64,000 nucleotides of DNA, taken from contig NZ_AYMG01000031.1 of assembly GCF_000633455.1 (NCBI RefSeq), forward strand, positions 42,452 to 106,451, read 5' to 3'. A program made the position numbers and the translations under genes. The notes under the pieces were generated by a model. That model saw nothing but the letters and a program-made list of their open reading frames with translations, had not been told where the DNA came from and did no database searches. Position 1 is the first letter of the stretch, and each line of letters opens with the position of its first letter. This document shows positions 26,890-36,686 of the stretch, piece by piece. The DNA comes from Pedobacter jeongneungensis (GTDB taxonomy: Bacteria > Bacteroidota > Bacteroidia > Sphingobacteriales > Sphingobacteriaceae).

Positions 26890-28410
26890 GTGATGAAAGC
26901 CCTTCCCTATCTATTTTTTCTATTTTTGTTCGTTTCAAATGCCAGCGCACAACAGCAATCATTCTACATCGTCGATTTTGGGGCAAAACCGGGTTTACAA
27001 TATACCAACAGCAAGTCCATTCAGCAGGCCATTAATGCGGCTGCAAAAGCAGGTGGCCGTGTTATTGTTCCATCCGGACAGTTCGTTACCGGTCCTATTG
27101 AAATGAAATCGAATGTAGAACTTTACCTTGCAGAGGGCGCAGAACTACTGGGCAGTATAAACCGCTTAGATTATGGTAAACAAGATGCTCAACCACTGAT
27201 TTCCGCAAAAAAACAGCAAAACATAAGCATTTTGGGCAAAGGAACCATTAATGGCCGCGGCGCCGAGGTAGTTAAAGATCTGTTATTGCTCCTGCACGAG
27301 GGCATATTGGAAGATGAAACGTGGAAGATTAAACGACCATCGGAAGCTAACCGCCCAAGGCTTATTGCTTTCTCAAATTGCGAGGATATAACCGTTAAAA
27401 ATGTTACCATCAAAAACAGTGCAGGTTGGGTTCAGGATTTTGTAAACTGCAACAGGTTAAATATTGATAGTGTTACCGTAGAAAGTACCGCTTATTGGAA
27501 CAACGATGGTATTGATATTGTGAACAGTAAAAACGTTCGCATTACCAATTGCAATATTGATGCAGCCGATGATGGCATTTGCTTAAAATCAGAAGGAAGT
27601 CCTGGCATCTGCGAAAATGTTTACGTAGCCAATTGTACCATCCGCTCTAGCGCCAGTGGCTTTAAACTCGGAACGGGTTCTTACGGCGGTTTCAAAAACA
27701 TAAAGGTACGCAATATTACCGTTTACAATACCTATCGCTCTGCCATTGCTTTAGAAGCTGTTGATGGTGGTTTTATTGATAGTGTAGATATTGAAGGTGT
27801 AACCGCAAAATACACTGGCAATGCCATTTTTATCCGTTTAGGACACAGAAACAAAACTGATCAGTACAGCACCGTAAAAAACATCCGCATTGCTAAAGTG
27901 AAAGCCGATATCCCCAACTTCAAGCCCGATGCAGGTTACCCGCTTGAAGGACCTTTACCTAAAGTAGCACCACATAACTTACTTCCGGCATCCATTACCG
28001 GTATTCCTGGTTATTTGGTTGAAAATGTACTGCTTGAAGATATCGAGATTAGCTATGGAGGTGGTGCATCAGAAAAAACCGCATTTATCCCAATAGATCA
28101 ATTGGATAGTGTAACAGAAAATGAAGCCGGCTATCCTGAATTTAGCATGTTTGGCGAACTGCCTGCCTGGGGCTTTTATGTCCGCCATGCACAAGGCATC
28201 TCCTTTAAAAATATCAAACTGAATGTTAAAACACCCGATTTCAGGCCTGGGGTGATCTTTGATGATGTAACTTCAATCAATATCGATGGATTAAATATCG
28301 ACAAAGGAGAAAATCCACACCAGATTATCTTAAAGAAAACAGGTAAAGTTTCTATTAAAAACACCAAATTGCCTTCAAACGTTAAAGAAGCCATAAAGGA
28401 GCTTCCATAA
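26890..28410 (+). CDS. Secreted GH28-family glycosidase, divergent active site
   Basis: The 506-residue protein has a signal peptide (end near ASAQQ, residue 21) and a GH28 beta-helix with NNDG (D206) and ADDG (D227, D228) catalytic aspartates. The conserved GHG histidine motif is replaced by ASGFKLG and the carboxylate-binding RxK by ALE, so simple polygalacturonase activity is doubtful; a different alpha-linked uronic acid or rhamnose may be cleaved. An unusual insert (about 355-430) precedes the last rungs. It lies 21 bases after GH89 and one base before GH92, hence in the same operon. Confidence 0.88.
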   Translation: MMKALPYLFFLFLFVSNASAQQQSFYIVDFGAKPGLQYTNSKSIQQAINAAAKAGGRVIVPSGQFVTGPIEMKSNVELYLAEGAELLGSINRLDYGKQDAQPLISAKKQQNISILGKGTINGRGAEVVKDLLLLLHEGILEDETWKIKRPSEANRPRLIAFSNCEDITVKNVTIKNSAGWVQDFVNCNRLNIDSVTVESTAYWNNDGIDIVNSKNVRITNCNIDAADDGICLKSEGSPGICENVYVANCTIRSSASGFKLGTGSYGGFKNIKVRNITVYNTYRSAIALEAVDGGFIDSVDIEGVTAKYTGNAIFIRLGHRNKTDQYSTVKNIRIAKVKADIPNFKPDAGYPLEGPLPKVAPHNLLPASITGIPGYLVENVLLEDIEISYGGGASEKTAFIPIDQLDSVTENEAGYPEFSMFGELPAWGFYVRHAQGISFKNIKLNVKTPDFRPGVIFDDVTSINIDGLNIDKGENPHQIILKKTGKVSIKNTKLPSNVKEAIKELP

Positions 28411-28411
28411 T

Positions 28412-30733
28412 ATGATTTTATCTCCACTTTCAGATATGTTGTTAACCGATTTAAAAAACGTAGTTTCAAAACCAAAAAAATCAATCAGGATTTTTGAGTT
28501 CTTACTACTCTTTTTTGCCATAGGAGCCATTAATACAGCTGATGCCCAGCAAAAGTCGTTAATTCCTTATGTTCAGCCTTTTTCCGGCACTTCGGCCAGC
28601 ACCACATTGGCCAGTCAGCACATTGAAGATAAAACCGAGCGCCTGGCCAACACCATTCCGGCGGTTGCCCCTCCCTTTAGTATGACGCAATGGACGCCAC
28701 AGACCCAGCTTACTGAAAAAAAATGCCTCGCGCCTTATTATTACAACAATAAAAAGTTTTACGGTTTTAGGGCCACACATTGGATCAGTGGCTCCTGCAC
28801 CCAGGATTATGGAAGTTTTACCATCATGCCCATTTCTGGTCGCCTTAAAACCGAAGCCAATCGATATGCGGAAGATTATGTTCATGAAAACGAAGTTTCT
28901 ACCCCATCCTATTACAAGCTAAAATTACCTAAACATCAACTTTTAACAGAAATTACCGCCACCCTTAGAAGCGGTGTAATGCGCATTACTGCATTAAAAA
29001 GTGATAGCGTTTACATCATGGTAAGCCCAAATAGTGATCAAAATAAAGGGTTTATCCAAATTGACAAGAAAAAAGGTGAAATTTCAGGCTATAACCCTGT
29101 TCACCGCATTTATCAGGGATGGGGAGAACCAGCAGGTTTTAGTGGTTATTTTTTCATCCGCATCAAAAAAGCATTTACCTCAGCTGGGGTATATAGCGAG
29201 GGCAATATTTCTGAACAGCAAAGCATTAGCAATAAAAAAGATATTGGTGCTTACGCCGGCTTTAAATTACAAAAAGGAGAACAGTTAATTATCTATTCCG
29301 GCACTTCTTTTACCAGTATCGCCGCAGCAAAAGCCAACCTCGAAAGCGAAATTAAAAATGAAGGTTTTGATGATGTTCTGGCACAAACCAATCAAAGCTG
29401 GGAAAAAGCTTTATCGCAGGTGCGTATTAGCGACAGCAACGAAAAAGGCAAAAAAATCTTTTACACTGCACTTTATCACGCCATGCAACACCCAAGATTA
29501 TATAATGATGTGGATGGAAAATACTCACAGTTTGCAGGTAAATACCAGAACAAAACAATTGATAAGGGAAGTTATTATGATGATTTTTCGATGTGGGACA
29601 TTTACCGGGCACAATTGCCATTAATTGAGTTGCTGCAACCCGATCTGGCCAACAGTTTTGTAAATTCGATAGTACTCAAAGGTCAGCAAGGCGGTTGGAT
29701 GCCTATTTTCCCTTGCTGGAACAGTTATACCGCCGCCATGATCGGCGACCATGCCACTGCTTTTATCGCTTCTGCATATAACAAAGGGATCCGCAATTAC
29801 GACATCAATGAAGCTTACCGCTTGATGAGGCAAAATGCTTTCCAAATGCCCGATTCGGCCGATTATTTGAACGGAAAAGGCCGACGTGGCATTAACAGTT
29901 ACCTAAAATATGGCTATATTCCATTGGAAGACAGTATACCAAACGCTTTTCATAAAAAGGAACAGGTAAGCAGGACTTTAGAATATGCATACGATGATTA
30001 TGCTTTAGCAACTATTGCCAAAGATTTGGACAAACAAAGCGATTACCGGGAACTCGCTAAGCGTGCACTTAATTATCAGCATGTTTTTGATCGAAATGTT
30101 GGAATGGTGAGGGGGCGCTATGCTAACCGTAATTGGTACCAGCCTTTTTATCCCGATCACCGCGAGCCTTATATTACTGAAGGCACCCCAAGGCAATATA
30201 CTTTTTATGTTCCGCATGATATGCCTGGATTAATCAAATTAATGGGTGGAAAAAAGAAGCTCGAAAACGAACTCGATTCGCTCTTTGCCAAAAAAGAATA
30301 TTGGCATGGAAACGAGCCTGGCCACCAGATTCCGTTTTTATACAATTATACGGCCTCGCCATGGAAAACGCAGCTGCAGGTATCGCGCATTTTAGCAGAA
30401 GAATACGGTGAAGGTGCGGGCGGCTTAAGTGGTAATGATGATGCCGGGCAAATGTCGGCCTGGTATGTATTTGCAGCAATGGGTTTTTATCCGGTTGATC
30501 CTGTTTCAGGAAATTACCAGCTCACTAGTCCATTATTTAAACATACCACAATATCATTCAATAGTGGTAAAAAATTAACGATTCAGGCAATTAAAAAGAG
30601 TAAAAAATCCATTTATATCTCAAAAATCAGTTTAAATGGAAAAGTTTTTACTAAAAATCAGCTTACACATCAAACGCTTACCAATGGTGGCAAAATTATT
30701 TTCTATTTGGAAGATCATCCGATAAAAAAATAA
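28412..30733 (+). CDS. GH92 alpha-mannosidase
   Basis: This 773-residue enzyme belongs to GH92, calcium-dependent exo-alpha-mannosidases. Seen are the N-terminal beta-sandwich motifs PPFSMTQWTPQT and FRATHWISGSCTQDYG, then the (alpha/alpha)6 domain with the acid GNEPGHQ (E635) and NDDAGQMSAWYVF (D676, D677) ending in FYPVDPVSG. The N terminus is odd: about 27 mostly polar residues precede the hydrophobic signal segment (FEFLLLFFAIGAI). The start at 28412 is kept because AAGGAG lies about ten bases before it and the frame begins one base after the GH28 stop; M9 (28436) is an alternative. It is the last gene of the plus-strand operon. Confidence 0.95.
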   Translation: MILSPLSDMLLTDLKNVVSKPKKSIRIFEFLLLFFAIGAINTADAQQKSLIPYVQPFSGTSASTTLASQHIEDKTERLANTIPAVAPPFSMTQWTPQTQLTEKKCLAPYYYNNKKFYGFRATHWISGSCTQDYGSFTIMPISGRLKTEANRYAEDYVHENEVSTPSYYKLKLPKHQLLTEITATLRSGVMRITALKSDSVYIMVSPNSDQNKGFIQIDKKKGEISGYNPVHRIYQGWGEPAGFSGYFFIRIKKAFTSAGVYSEGNISEQQSISNKKDIGAYAGFKLQKGEQLIIYSGTSFTSIAAAKANLESEIKNEGFDDVLAQTNQSWEKALSQVRISDSNEKGKKIFYTALYHAMQHPRLYNDVDGKYSQFAGKYQNKTIDKGSYYDDFSMWDIYRAQLPLIELLQPDLANSFVNSIVLKGQQGGWMPIFPCWNSYTAAMIGDHATAFIASAYNKGIRNYDINEAYRLMRQNAFQMPDSADYLNGKGRRGINSYLKYGYIPLEDSIPNAFHKKEQVSRTLEYAYDDYALATIAKDLDKQSDYRELAKRALNYQHVFDRNVGMVRGRYANRNWYQPFYPDHREPYITEGTPRQYTFYVPHDMPGLIKLMGGKKKLENELDSLFAKKEYWHGNEPGHQIPFLYNYTASPWKTQLQVSRILAEEYGEGAGGLSGNDDAGQMSAWYVFAAMGFYPVDPVSGNYQLTSPLFKHTTISFNSGKKLTIQAIKKSKKSIYISKISLNGKVFTKNQLTHQTLTNGGKIIFYLEDHPIKK

Positions 30734-30784
30734 GTGGTTTTTTATTAGACAACGGTTTATATTGGAATCTTTTCGGGCACGTAT

Positions 30785-31825
30785 CGTCTTCCCAACTTGA
30801 TTGGGAACCCTAATGCGTTAGCATGGCCATTCTAGGTTACATTCATTAAGATTCCCGCCTGCGCGGGAAAGACGACTGCTTTATTGAACAATCGCTTTAT
30901 TGAACAACAACTATATTGGAATCTGATATAGCACGTTACGTCATTCCCAACCAGATTGGGAATCCTAATGCATTAGCAGGGCCTTTAGGCTACGTCATTA
31001 AGATTCCCGCATGCGCGGGAATGACGACCGTTATATTGGAATTTGCTATGGCCCGTACCGTCATTCCCAACTTGATTGGGAATCCTAATGCATTAGCAGG
31101 GCCTTTAGGCCACATTCATTAAGATTCCCGCGTACGCGGGAAAGACGACCGATTTATTAGACAATTGTTATATCAGAGTCTTGTTATGGCTCGTACCGTC
31201 ATTCCCAACTTGATTGGGAACCTTAATGCGCTGCTTTGGCCATTTAGGCCACATTTATTAAGATTCCCGCATGCGCGGGAAAGACGACCGATTTATTAGA
31301 CAATTGTTATATCGGAGTCTTGTTATGGCTCGTACCATCATTCCCAACCTGATTGGGAATCCCAATACATTAACAGTACCTTTAGGCTAAATTCACTAAG
31401 ATTCTCGCATGCGCGGGAAAGACGACCGATTTGTTAGACAATTGTTATATCGGAGTCTTGTTATGGCTCGTACCGTCATTCCCAACCTGATTGGGAATCC
31501 CAATACATTAACAGTACCTTTAGGCTAAATTCATTAAGATTCTCGCATGCGCGGGAAAGACGACCGATTTATTAGACAATTGTTATATCGGAGTCTTGTT
31601 ATGGCTCGTACCGTCATTCCCAACCTGATTGGGAATCCCAATACATTAACAGTACCTTCAGGCTAAATTCATTAAGATTCCCGCCTACGCGGGAATGACG
31701 ACCGTTATATTGGAATTTGCTATGGCCCGTACCGTCATTCCCAACTTGATTGGGAATCCCAATACATAGCAGGGCCTTTGGACTACATCATTAAGATTCC
31801 CGCCTGCGCGGGAAAGACGATTGAT
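30785..31825. repeat. Tandem array of eight REPIN-like double-hairpin units
   Basis: Eight related units begin near 30785, 30941, 31061, 31199, 31338, 31476, 31614 and 31735, with periods of about 138 or 120 bases. Each has a left hairpin (ATTCCCAA..TTGGGAAT) and a right hairpin (TTCCCGC..GCGGGAA), and its outer ends are inverted copies (GTCATTCCC / GGGAATGAC, varying to GGGAAAGAC). Spacers between units are also repeated, in a long (about 48) and a short (about 30) form. There is no ORF with known content. It lies between the converging GH92 and GH78 genes and may act as a bidirectional transcript end. Confidence 0.9.
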
Positions 31826-31875
31826 TTCTAAATCTTGAATTACTAATTAGTTCTTAAAAAACAACCCTTTCCCCA

Positions 31876-34800
31876 CTACTTGCCTTTAATCACAAAGTGA
31901 TAATTCCCGGATTCGGCTTGATATACTAATCTATCAGCTTCGGTCCTTAAAAAACTTAAACCATCAGCTTTATCTACCGCTAAGCCACCTTCTTTTACCA
32001 GTTCGAGCCTGGTGGATGGAAGATAAATCGTTGCCGAGGTATTTACCGGAATCGAAATATCCAGTTCTATACCATTATCTGTTCTTTTCCAGCTGCAGGC
32101 AATGTCGCCGCTAATAGATTTAAAAGAACCCTTTACCCAGTTAATATCTGAAACGAAAGCTGGTTTGATGATGATTTTACGAAAACCAGCGCCAGATTCG
32201 TCAGGGCTGATGCCAATTAAGTCGTTAAAAAACCATTCGTTAATCTGCCCGGACATAAAATGGTTCTGAGAACCAAAATCACCCACACCGGCATCCCATT
32301 TTTCGGTTAAACTGGTGGCGCCTTTTTTAATCTGGTAGCCATAACCTGGTTTATCAGACTGGTTGTTCATATCATAAACCACATCCGAATATCCACCATC
32401 GGCCAAAGCCCTTAGTAAAAAACGGTATCCCACTTCACCAGAATTAAAACTGTTGTTGTCTTTTCTGATGCTATCTACCAATGCATTTAACAATTTAGGT
32501 TTGTTTTGCGGCTCTACAAGATTAAGGAATAAAGGTAAAGCGCAAGTGGTGTTTGAACCTGTTGCATACAATCCAGATGCAGCGTTGTAAAATTTATCGT
32601 TAAATGATTTTCGGATCTGTTCTCCCGATGCACGGTATGCATCTGCATCGGCCTGTTTACCGAGTTGCCTGGCAATGTTGTGCATAATCAGGTTATCATA
32701 GTAATATATGGCCGTTCCGGTAAAAGATACCGGAGTGAGCTGAGAACCCCATGCGGGCTTAGGACCGATATCGTACCAATCGCCAAGACCCGTAACAATG
32801 ATATTATCTTTAGCTGTTGAAGATAAAAAAGCGACATATTTCTTCATTCGTTCATAATACCTTTCGAGCAGGGAAATATCGCCCGAAAACAGGTATTGCT
32901 GCCAAGGCACAATGATAAATGAACTTCCCCATTCAGTAGAATTACGGAAACCATTAGTCAGCTCCGGAGAACCTGCTATAAAATATTCGGGTGCAATATT
33001 GGGAATAAACCCATTTTCCAGCTGCGCATCTGCCATATCACTCATCGTTTTGCGGAAAAGCGGCGACATATCGAAATTGTATCTGAGCGCTGGTCCGTTT
33101 AATTGGTTTTCTTCCAGCCAGCCCATCTTTTCGCGGTGCGGGCAATCGGTCATCAGGCTCTGCATATTGCTTCGCTGTGCCCACCTTACCAATTCGTAAA
33201 TTTGATTAAAGAGAGGATTTGATGTAGAAAATTTACCTACAGGCGCAGATGATGAATGTACAATGAGGTCTTCTATATCTGTTACTTTTGGCAGTTGCCC
33301 GCCTGGTTTGGCTGCAAATAACTCTACCTGTACATACCTTGCACCCTGATAAAAGAATTTTGGTTGCCAATGTTCGATCCCGCTGCCAGCAAGGGTATAT
33401 TGCCACCAGGCTGGCCGTGCACCATCCTGAGTAGCGGATTTACGGTCGACCAGGCCATCAGCACCTAAAAGTTCCGACGGGATCATCCGCACATAAGCAC
33501 CTTTTTGGCCACTAACGGTAAGTTTTGGCATCATGGAGGCATTTTGTCCGAAATCGTAAATAAACAGGTTATCTTTAATTTTTGTAACCTTAACAAATGG
33601 TTTGGTTTCGATAACCTTAACCGCCGGAGCAGCGGAAGATAATCCACTCAACCTCCCCCCAGGACCTGAAGACAGGGCAGCCATTTTCCAGTTTTTACTG
33701 GCTTTAAATCCACTCTTGTTCCAGCCTGCAGCTTCCAGGTTGGCGTTATAATCTTCCCCGCCAAACATGTTCGAATAAGTGATTGGGCCGGGTGCAACCT
33801 GCCAGGTTTTATCGGTCCCGATTGTTTTCACCGTTCCATCAGTATATTCTAAACGCAATTGTGCAATTGCTTTTAGTAGTCCGAAAGAATTAAGGAATTT
33901 AACATAGCGTACCGAATCCGGCTGAATATTGTACATCCCATTGCCTAAAATAATGCCGATGGCATTATTACCGGCCTTTAGTTTTGCTGTAATGTCATAA
34001 GTACTGTACAAAATGGTCTTTTTATAATCCGTCCACCCTGGGTTTAGTAAATCCTCTCCTACTTTTTGGCCATTGATGGAAAGTTCAAATTCAGACATGC
34101 CACTCACAAAGATCACAGCACGCGACAGGCCTTTATTTATCGAAAAATCTTTCCGCAAGGCCATAGACGAATAGTTGGGCAAAGCCGATCTATCTAAAGG
34201 CTCATCAGTTAAGTTTTGTTTATCCCATCCATTGGCTTCATTACTATCCAGTGCTTGCACAGGACTTCCTGAAGCGATATTTTTGCCGTCTGAAAACACT
34301 TCAACCTGCCTCAGGGCAAACTGATAATTCCGCTCCCAACCCCATAATTTATTGGCTGTTATCCTAACAAATCTTGCATTGGCATTTTTAATGCTAAACG
34401 ATATAGGTTTCCACCCGGGGTTATTGAACGCCCTTTTGCTGTAATCGGCAACTATTGTAGCGTTTTTAAAATCTTCTTCATCAGCTATTTCGACTTTAAA
34501 GTTGGATGGGAAACCATAACCTGCACGATCCTCAAAAAACATAGGAGTGATCCTGATGGAAGAAATCGGTGATATTTTTTTTAGGTCAACCTGTACCCAC
34601 TTGGTGGTTGTTTGTGAGGCAGCACTTTTGGCCCGATATCCAAACGGACTAAGTGAAAATTTTTCAGCCCCTGCCGCAGTAATCCAATTGGCTACCCAAT
34701 CTTTAGCCGTTAGTAACCCCATCGTAAAGGTTGCGGGATTGCTCCATCCGGAAACCGCTCCATTGTTATCCCATACACGCACTTTCCACCAATACTTTTT

Positions 34801-35160
34801 TCCTGATTTTAGCGGTTGGCCCATATAACTGATGTATGCCATCTGACTGGAGGCCACCTTGCCCGAATTCCACAGATTGCCTTTATCGTTTTTCAGTGAT
34901 AATTCAGTATCAGCAACCAATACCTGATAGGCAAGCTGTTTTAACCCGCGTTTACTATTTTCAGCACTTAGTGTGTAACTAAGGCCTGGATGGGCAACAT
35001 CTATGCCCAGCGGATGATAGAACAATTCGCACTTTAAATCTACCGGCTTTAGTGCAGCTGGTGTAGCAAAGCAGAAAGAACTGCTAAGCAATAACAGGAA
35101 AACGATAAAATATCTTTTGGAATGGAACATGATATTGGGATAATACAAGGAAGGAAACAA
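31876..35160 (-). CDS. GH78 alpha-L-rhamnosidase with embedded carbohydrate-binding domain
   Basis: This is a 1094-residue secreted enzyme; the better start is M11 (base 35130), which gives a clean signal peptide ending at CFA. Domains: fibronectin-like N-terminal sandwich (about 40-150), a discoidin-type (F5/8) domain (about 190-290), Bac_rhamnosid_N (about 330-500), and the (alpha/alpha)6 catalytic domain with TDCPHREKMGW (about residue 669), GLGDWYDIGP (about 791) and SLTEKWDAG, then a C-terminal sandwich. It hydrolyses terminal alpha-L-rhamnose from pectin side chains or plant glycosides by inversion. It is the last gene of the GntR-linked SusC/SusD locus, 27 bases after SusD. Confidence 0.95.
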   Translation of the reverse strand: MFPSLYYPNIMFHSKRYFIVFLLLLSSSFCFATPAALKPVDLKCELFYHPLGIDVAHPGLSYTLSAENSKRGLKQLAYQVLVADTELSLKNDKGNLWNSGKVASSQMAYISYMGQPLKSGKKYWWKVRVWDNNGAVSGWSNPATFTMGLLTAKDWVANWITAAGAEKFSLSPFGYRAKSAASQTTTKWVQVDLKKISPISSIRITPMFFEDRAGYGFPSNFKVEIADEEDFKNATIVADYSKRAFNNPGWKPISFSIKNANARFVRITANKLWGWERNYQFALRQVEVFSDGKNIASGSPVQALDSNEANGWDKQNLTDEPLDRSALPNYSSMALRKDFSINKGLSRAVIFVSGMSEFELSINGQKVGEDLLNPGWTDYKKTILYSTYDITAKLKAGNNAIGIILGNGMYNIQPDSVRYVKFLNSFGLLKAIAQLRLEYTDGTVKTIGTDKTWQVAPGPITYSNMFGGEDYNANLEAAGWNKSGFKASKNWKMAALSSGPGGRLSGLSSAAPAVKVIETKPFVKVTKIKDNLFIYDFGQNASMMPKLTVSGQKGAYVRMIPSELLGADGLVDRKSATQDGARPAWWQYTLAGSGIEHWQPKFFYQGARYVQVELFAAKPGGQLPKVTDIEDLIVHSSSAPVGKFSTSNPLFNQIYELVRWAQRSNMQSLMTDCPHREKMGWLEENQLNGPALRYNFDMSPLFRKTMSDMADAQLENGFIPNIAPEYFIAGSPELTNGFRNSTEWGSSFIIVPWQQYLFSGDISLLERYYERMKKYVAFLSSTAKDNIIVTGLGDWYDIGPKPAWGSQLTPVSFTGTAIYYYDNLIMHNIARQLGKQADADAYRASGEQIRKSFNDKFYNAASGLYATGSNTTCALPLFLNLVEPQNKPKLLNALVDSIRKDNNSFNSGEVGYRFLLRALADGGYSDVVYDMNNQSDKPGYGYQIKKGATSLTEKWDAGVGDFGSQNHFMSGQINEWFFNDLIGISPDESGAGFRKIIIKPAFVSDINWVKGSFKSISGDIACSWKRTDNGIELDISIPVNTSATIYLPSTRLELVKEGGLAVDKADGLSFLRTEADRLVYQAESGNYHFVIKGK

Positions 35161-35187
35161 TACGCTGGTCGTTTCCTTCTGAATAAT

Positions 35188-36660
35188 TTAAAAATAAGGA
35201 TTTAAGGCCACTTCTGATGCCGGTATTGGAAATAATATCCTGATATTGGTATAAGATGATGGCGATGGAGTAATGCCAGCAGGGAAATAATAATTAAGCG
35301 GATTTGCTTTAAATCTGGTACCAAAAGCTTTCATCACCTCATCAGCTTTACCTGTTCTTACCAGATCGGGCCATCTTTTGTTTTCGAAAGCCAGCTCTAC
35401 CCTCCTTTCATTTAGTATGGCATCCCTGACAGCGGTTTGCCCTGATGCTGTACTTGCAGTTAATCCTGTTCTTGGATTTGCCCTCACCATATTTAAATAG
35501 GTTAAGGCCTCTCCTGGTCTGTTTTGCTCGTTTACAGCCTCAGCTAAGAATAATAGCACTTCTGCATAGCGGTAAACCGGCCAGTTATCGTTAGTATTAT
35601 TGGTAACCGCATGCGGATGGCTGTATTTTTTGATGTATGGATAAGTTACACCACCAGCAGTAAGGTAGCCGATTGATGCATCTTTACGTTTATCATTTGC
35701 TTCATAAGCAGCAATGATATCAGGTGTTGGAAGATTAAACCCTTGTATGGTTCTGGGCACTTCTGCTATTCCGGTTACAGCTTTGATCTCTTCTGCAGAA
35801 ATGGGTTGAATTAAAAATGTATAAAAGAAGTTGCTCGAAAGTCCTTCATTTCCTTCTTTATATTGTATTTCGAAAACAGATTCGATGTTATTCTTGGTTG
35901 CAGGATTAAATACTTCGCTGTAATCTGATACCAGGTTATATCCCGTAACTTCTTTCAGGATTATTTCTGCCTCTGCCCATCTTTTTAAAACCATGTAAAC
36001 ATTGCCAAGCAATGTTTTGGCAGCGCCAGAGGTTGCACGACCTGCTTCTTGCGTAGCCTTATTTGGCAGCAATGTAGCAGCCTGCTTGGCATCGGCAATA
36101 ATCTGTGTATATACATTTTCTACACTGCTTAACGGAAGTGAGGTTTCATCAAGCGTTTTGGCTGGTTTAAGGTGCAAAGGCACTTTACCGAAGTATTGAA
36201 CCAGATCGAAATAGGCAAATGCCCTTAAAAAATAGGCCTGCCCTTTAATATTATTCTTTGAAGCCGTATTAAAATCAATACCATCAATCGGTTCAAGCAC
36301 CTGATTTACCCGGGCAATGATAGAATAATCCGTAAAATATTTATTTGCCGAAACCGGATTGTTGGCATCATCGGTAAAGTCTTTAATATATTCAGACTGG
36401 TTGCTCCCCCTGTCGTTTGGATTGTATTTATAAGTGGTATTATCAGAACGCTGCTCAGCCATTGCCCATGCACCGTTCTGCCCGCCGTAAAGACCACGAA
36501 GTGGCGCGTAAGCACCGTTAATGGCCTGCTGAAAATCACTTTCTGTTTTAAAGAAAATGGCGGTACTTAATGATGTTTTAGAAGGTGTTTCTAAAAACCC
36601 CTTTTTGCAAGCCCCTAATGAAGTCATCAGCAGGATTGCCAAAAAAATATTTTTATTCAT
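35188..36660 (-). CDS. SusD/RagB-family surface glycan-binding lipoprotein
   Basis: A 490-residue lipoprotein with lipobox LGAC (Cys about residue 18), and the SusD landmarks GQAYFLRAFAYFDLVQYFGKVPL, YRYAEVLLFLAEAVNEQ and ILNERRVELAFENKRWPDLVRTG. It follows the SusC gene by 26 bases when that gene is read through its internal stop. Together with GH78 it would bind a rhamnose-bearing glycan at the cell surface. Confidence 0.95.
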   Translation of the reverse strand: MNKNIFLAILLMTSLGACKKGFLETPSKTSLSTAIFFKTESDFQQAINGAYAPLRGLYGGQNGAWAMAEQRSDNTTYKYNPNDRGSNQSEYIKDFTDDANNPVSANKYFTDYSIIARVNQVLEPIDGIDFNTASKNNIKGQAYFLRAFAYFDLVQYFGKVPLHLKPAKTLDETSLPLSSVENVYTQIIADAKQAATLLPNKATQEAGRATSGAAKTLLGNVYMVLKRWAEAEIILKEVTGYNLVSDYSEVFNPATKNNIESVFEIQYKEGNEGLSSNFFYTFLIQPISAEEIKAVTGIAEVPRTIQGFNLPTPDIIAAYEANDKRKDASIGYLTAGGVTYPYIKKYSHPHAVTNNTNDNWPVYRYAEVLLFLAEAVNEQNRPGEALTYLNMVRANPRTGLTASTASGQTAVRDAILNERRVELAFENKRWPDLVRTGKADEVMKAFGTRFKANPLNYYFPAGITPSPSSYTNIRILFPIPASEVALNPYF

Positions 36661-36686
36661 GATCGTCAGATTTAATAGTCGGATGA

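Noticed and set aside
30916..31122. 68-residue plus-strand frame
   Set aside because: It lies wholly in the REPIN-like repeats and its translation is a repeat of the unit (NQIGNPNALAGPLG twice), so it is not a gene.
30785..31825. CRISPR array
   Set aside because: The repeats are about 120-138 bases with internal palindromes and the sequence between them is itself repeated, not unique spacers. No cas gene is near.
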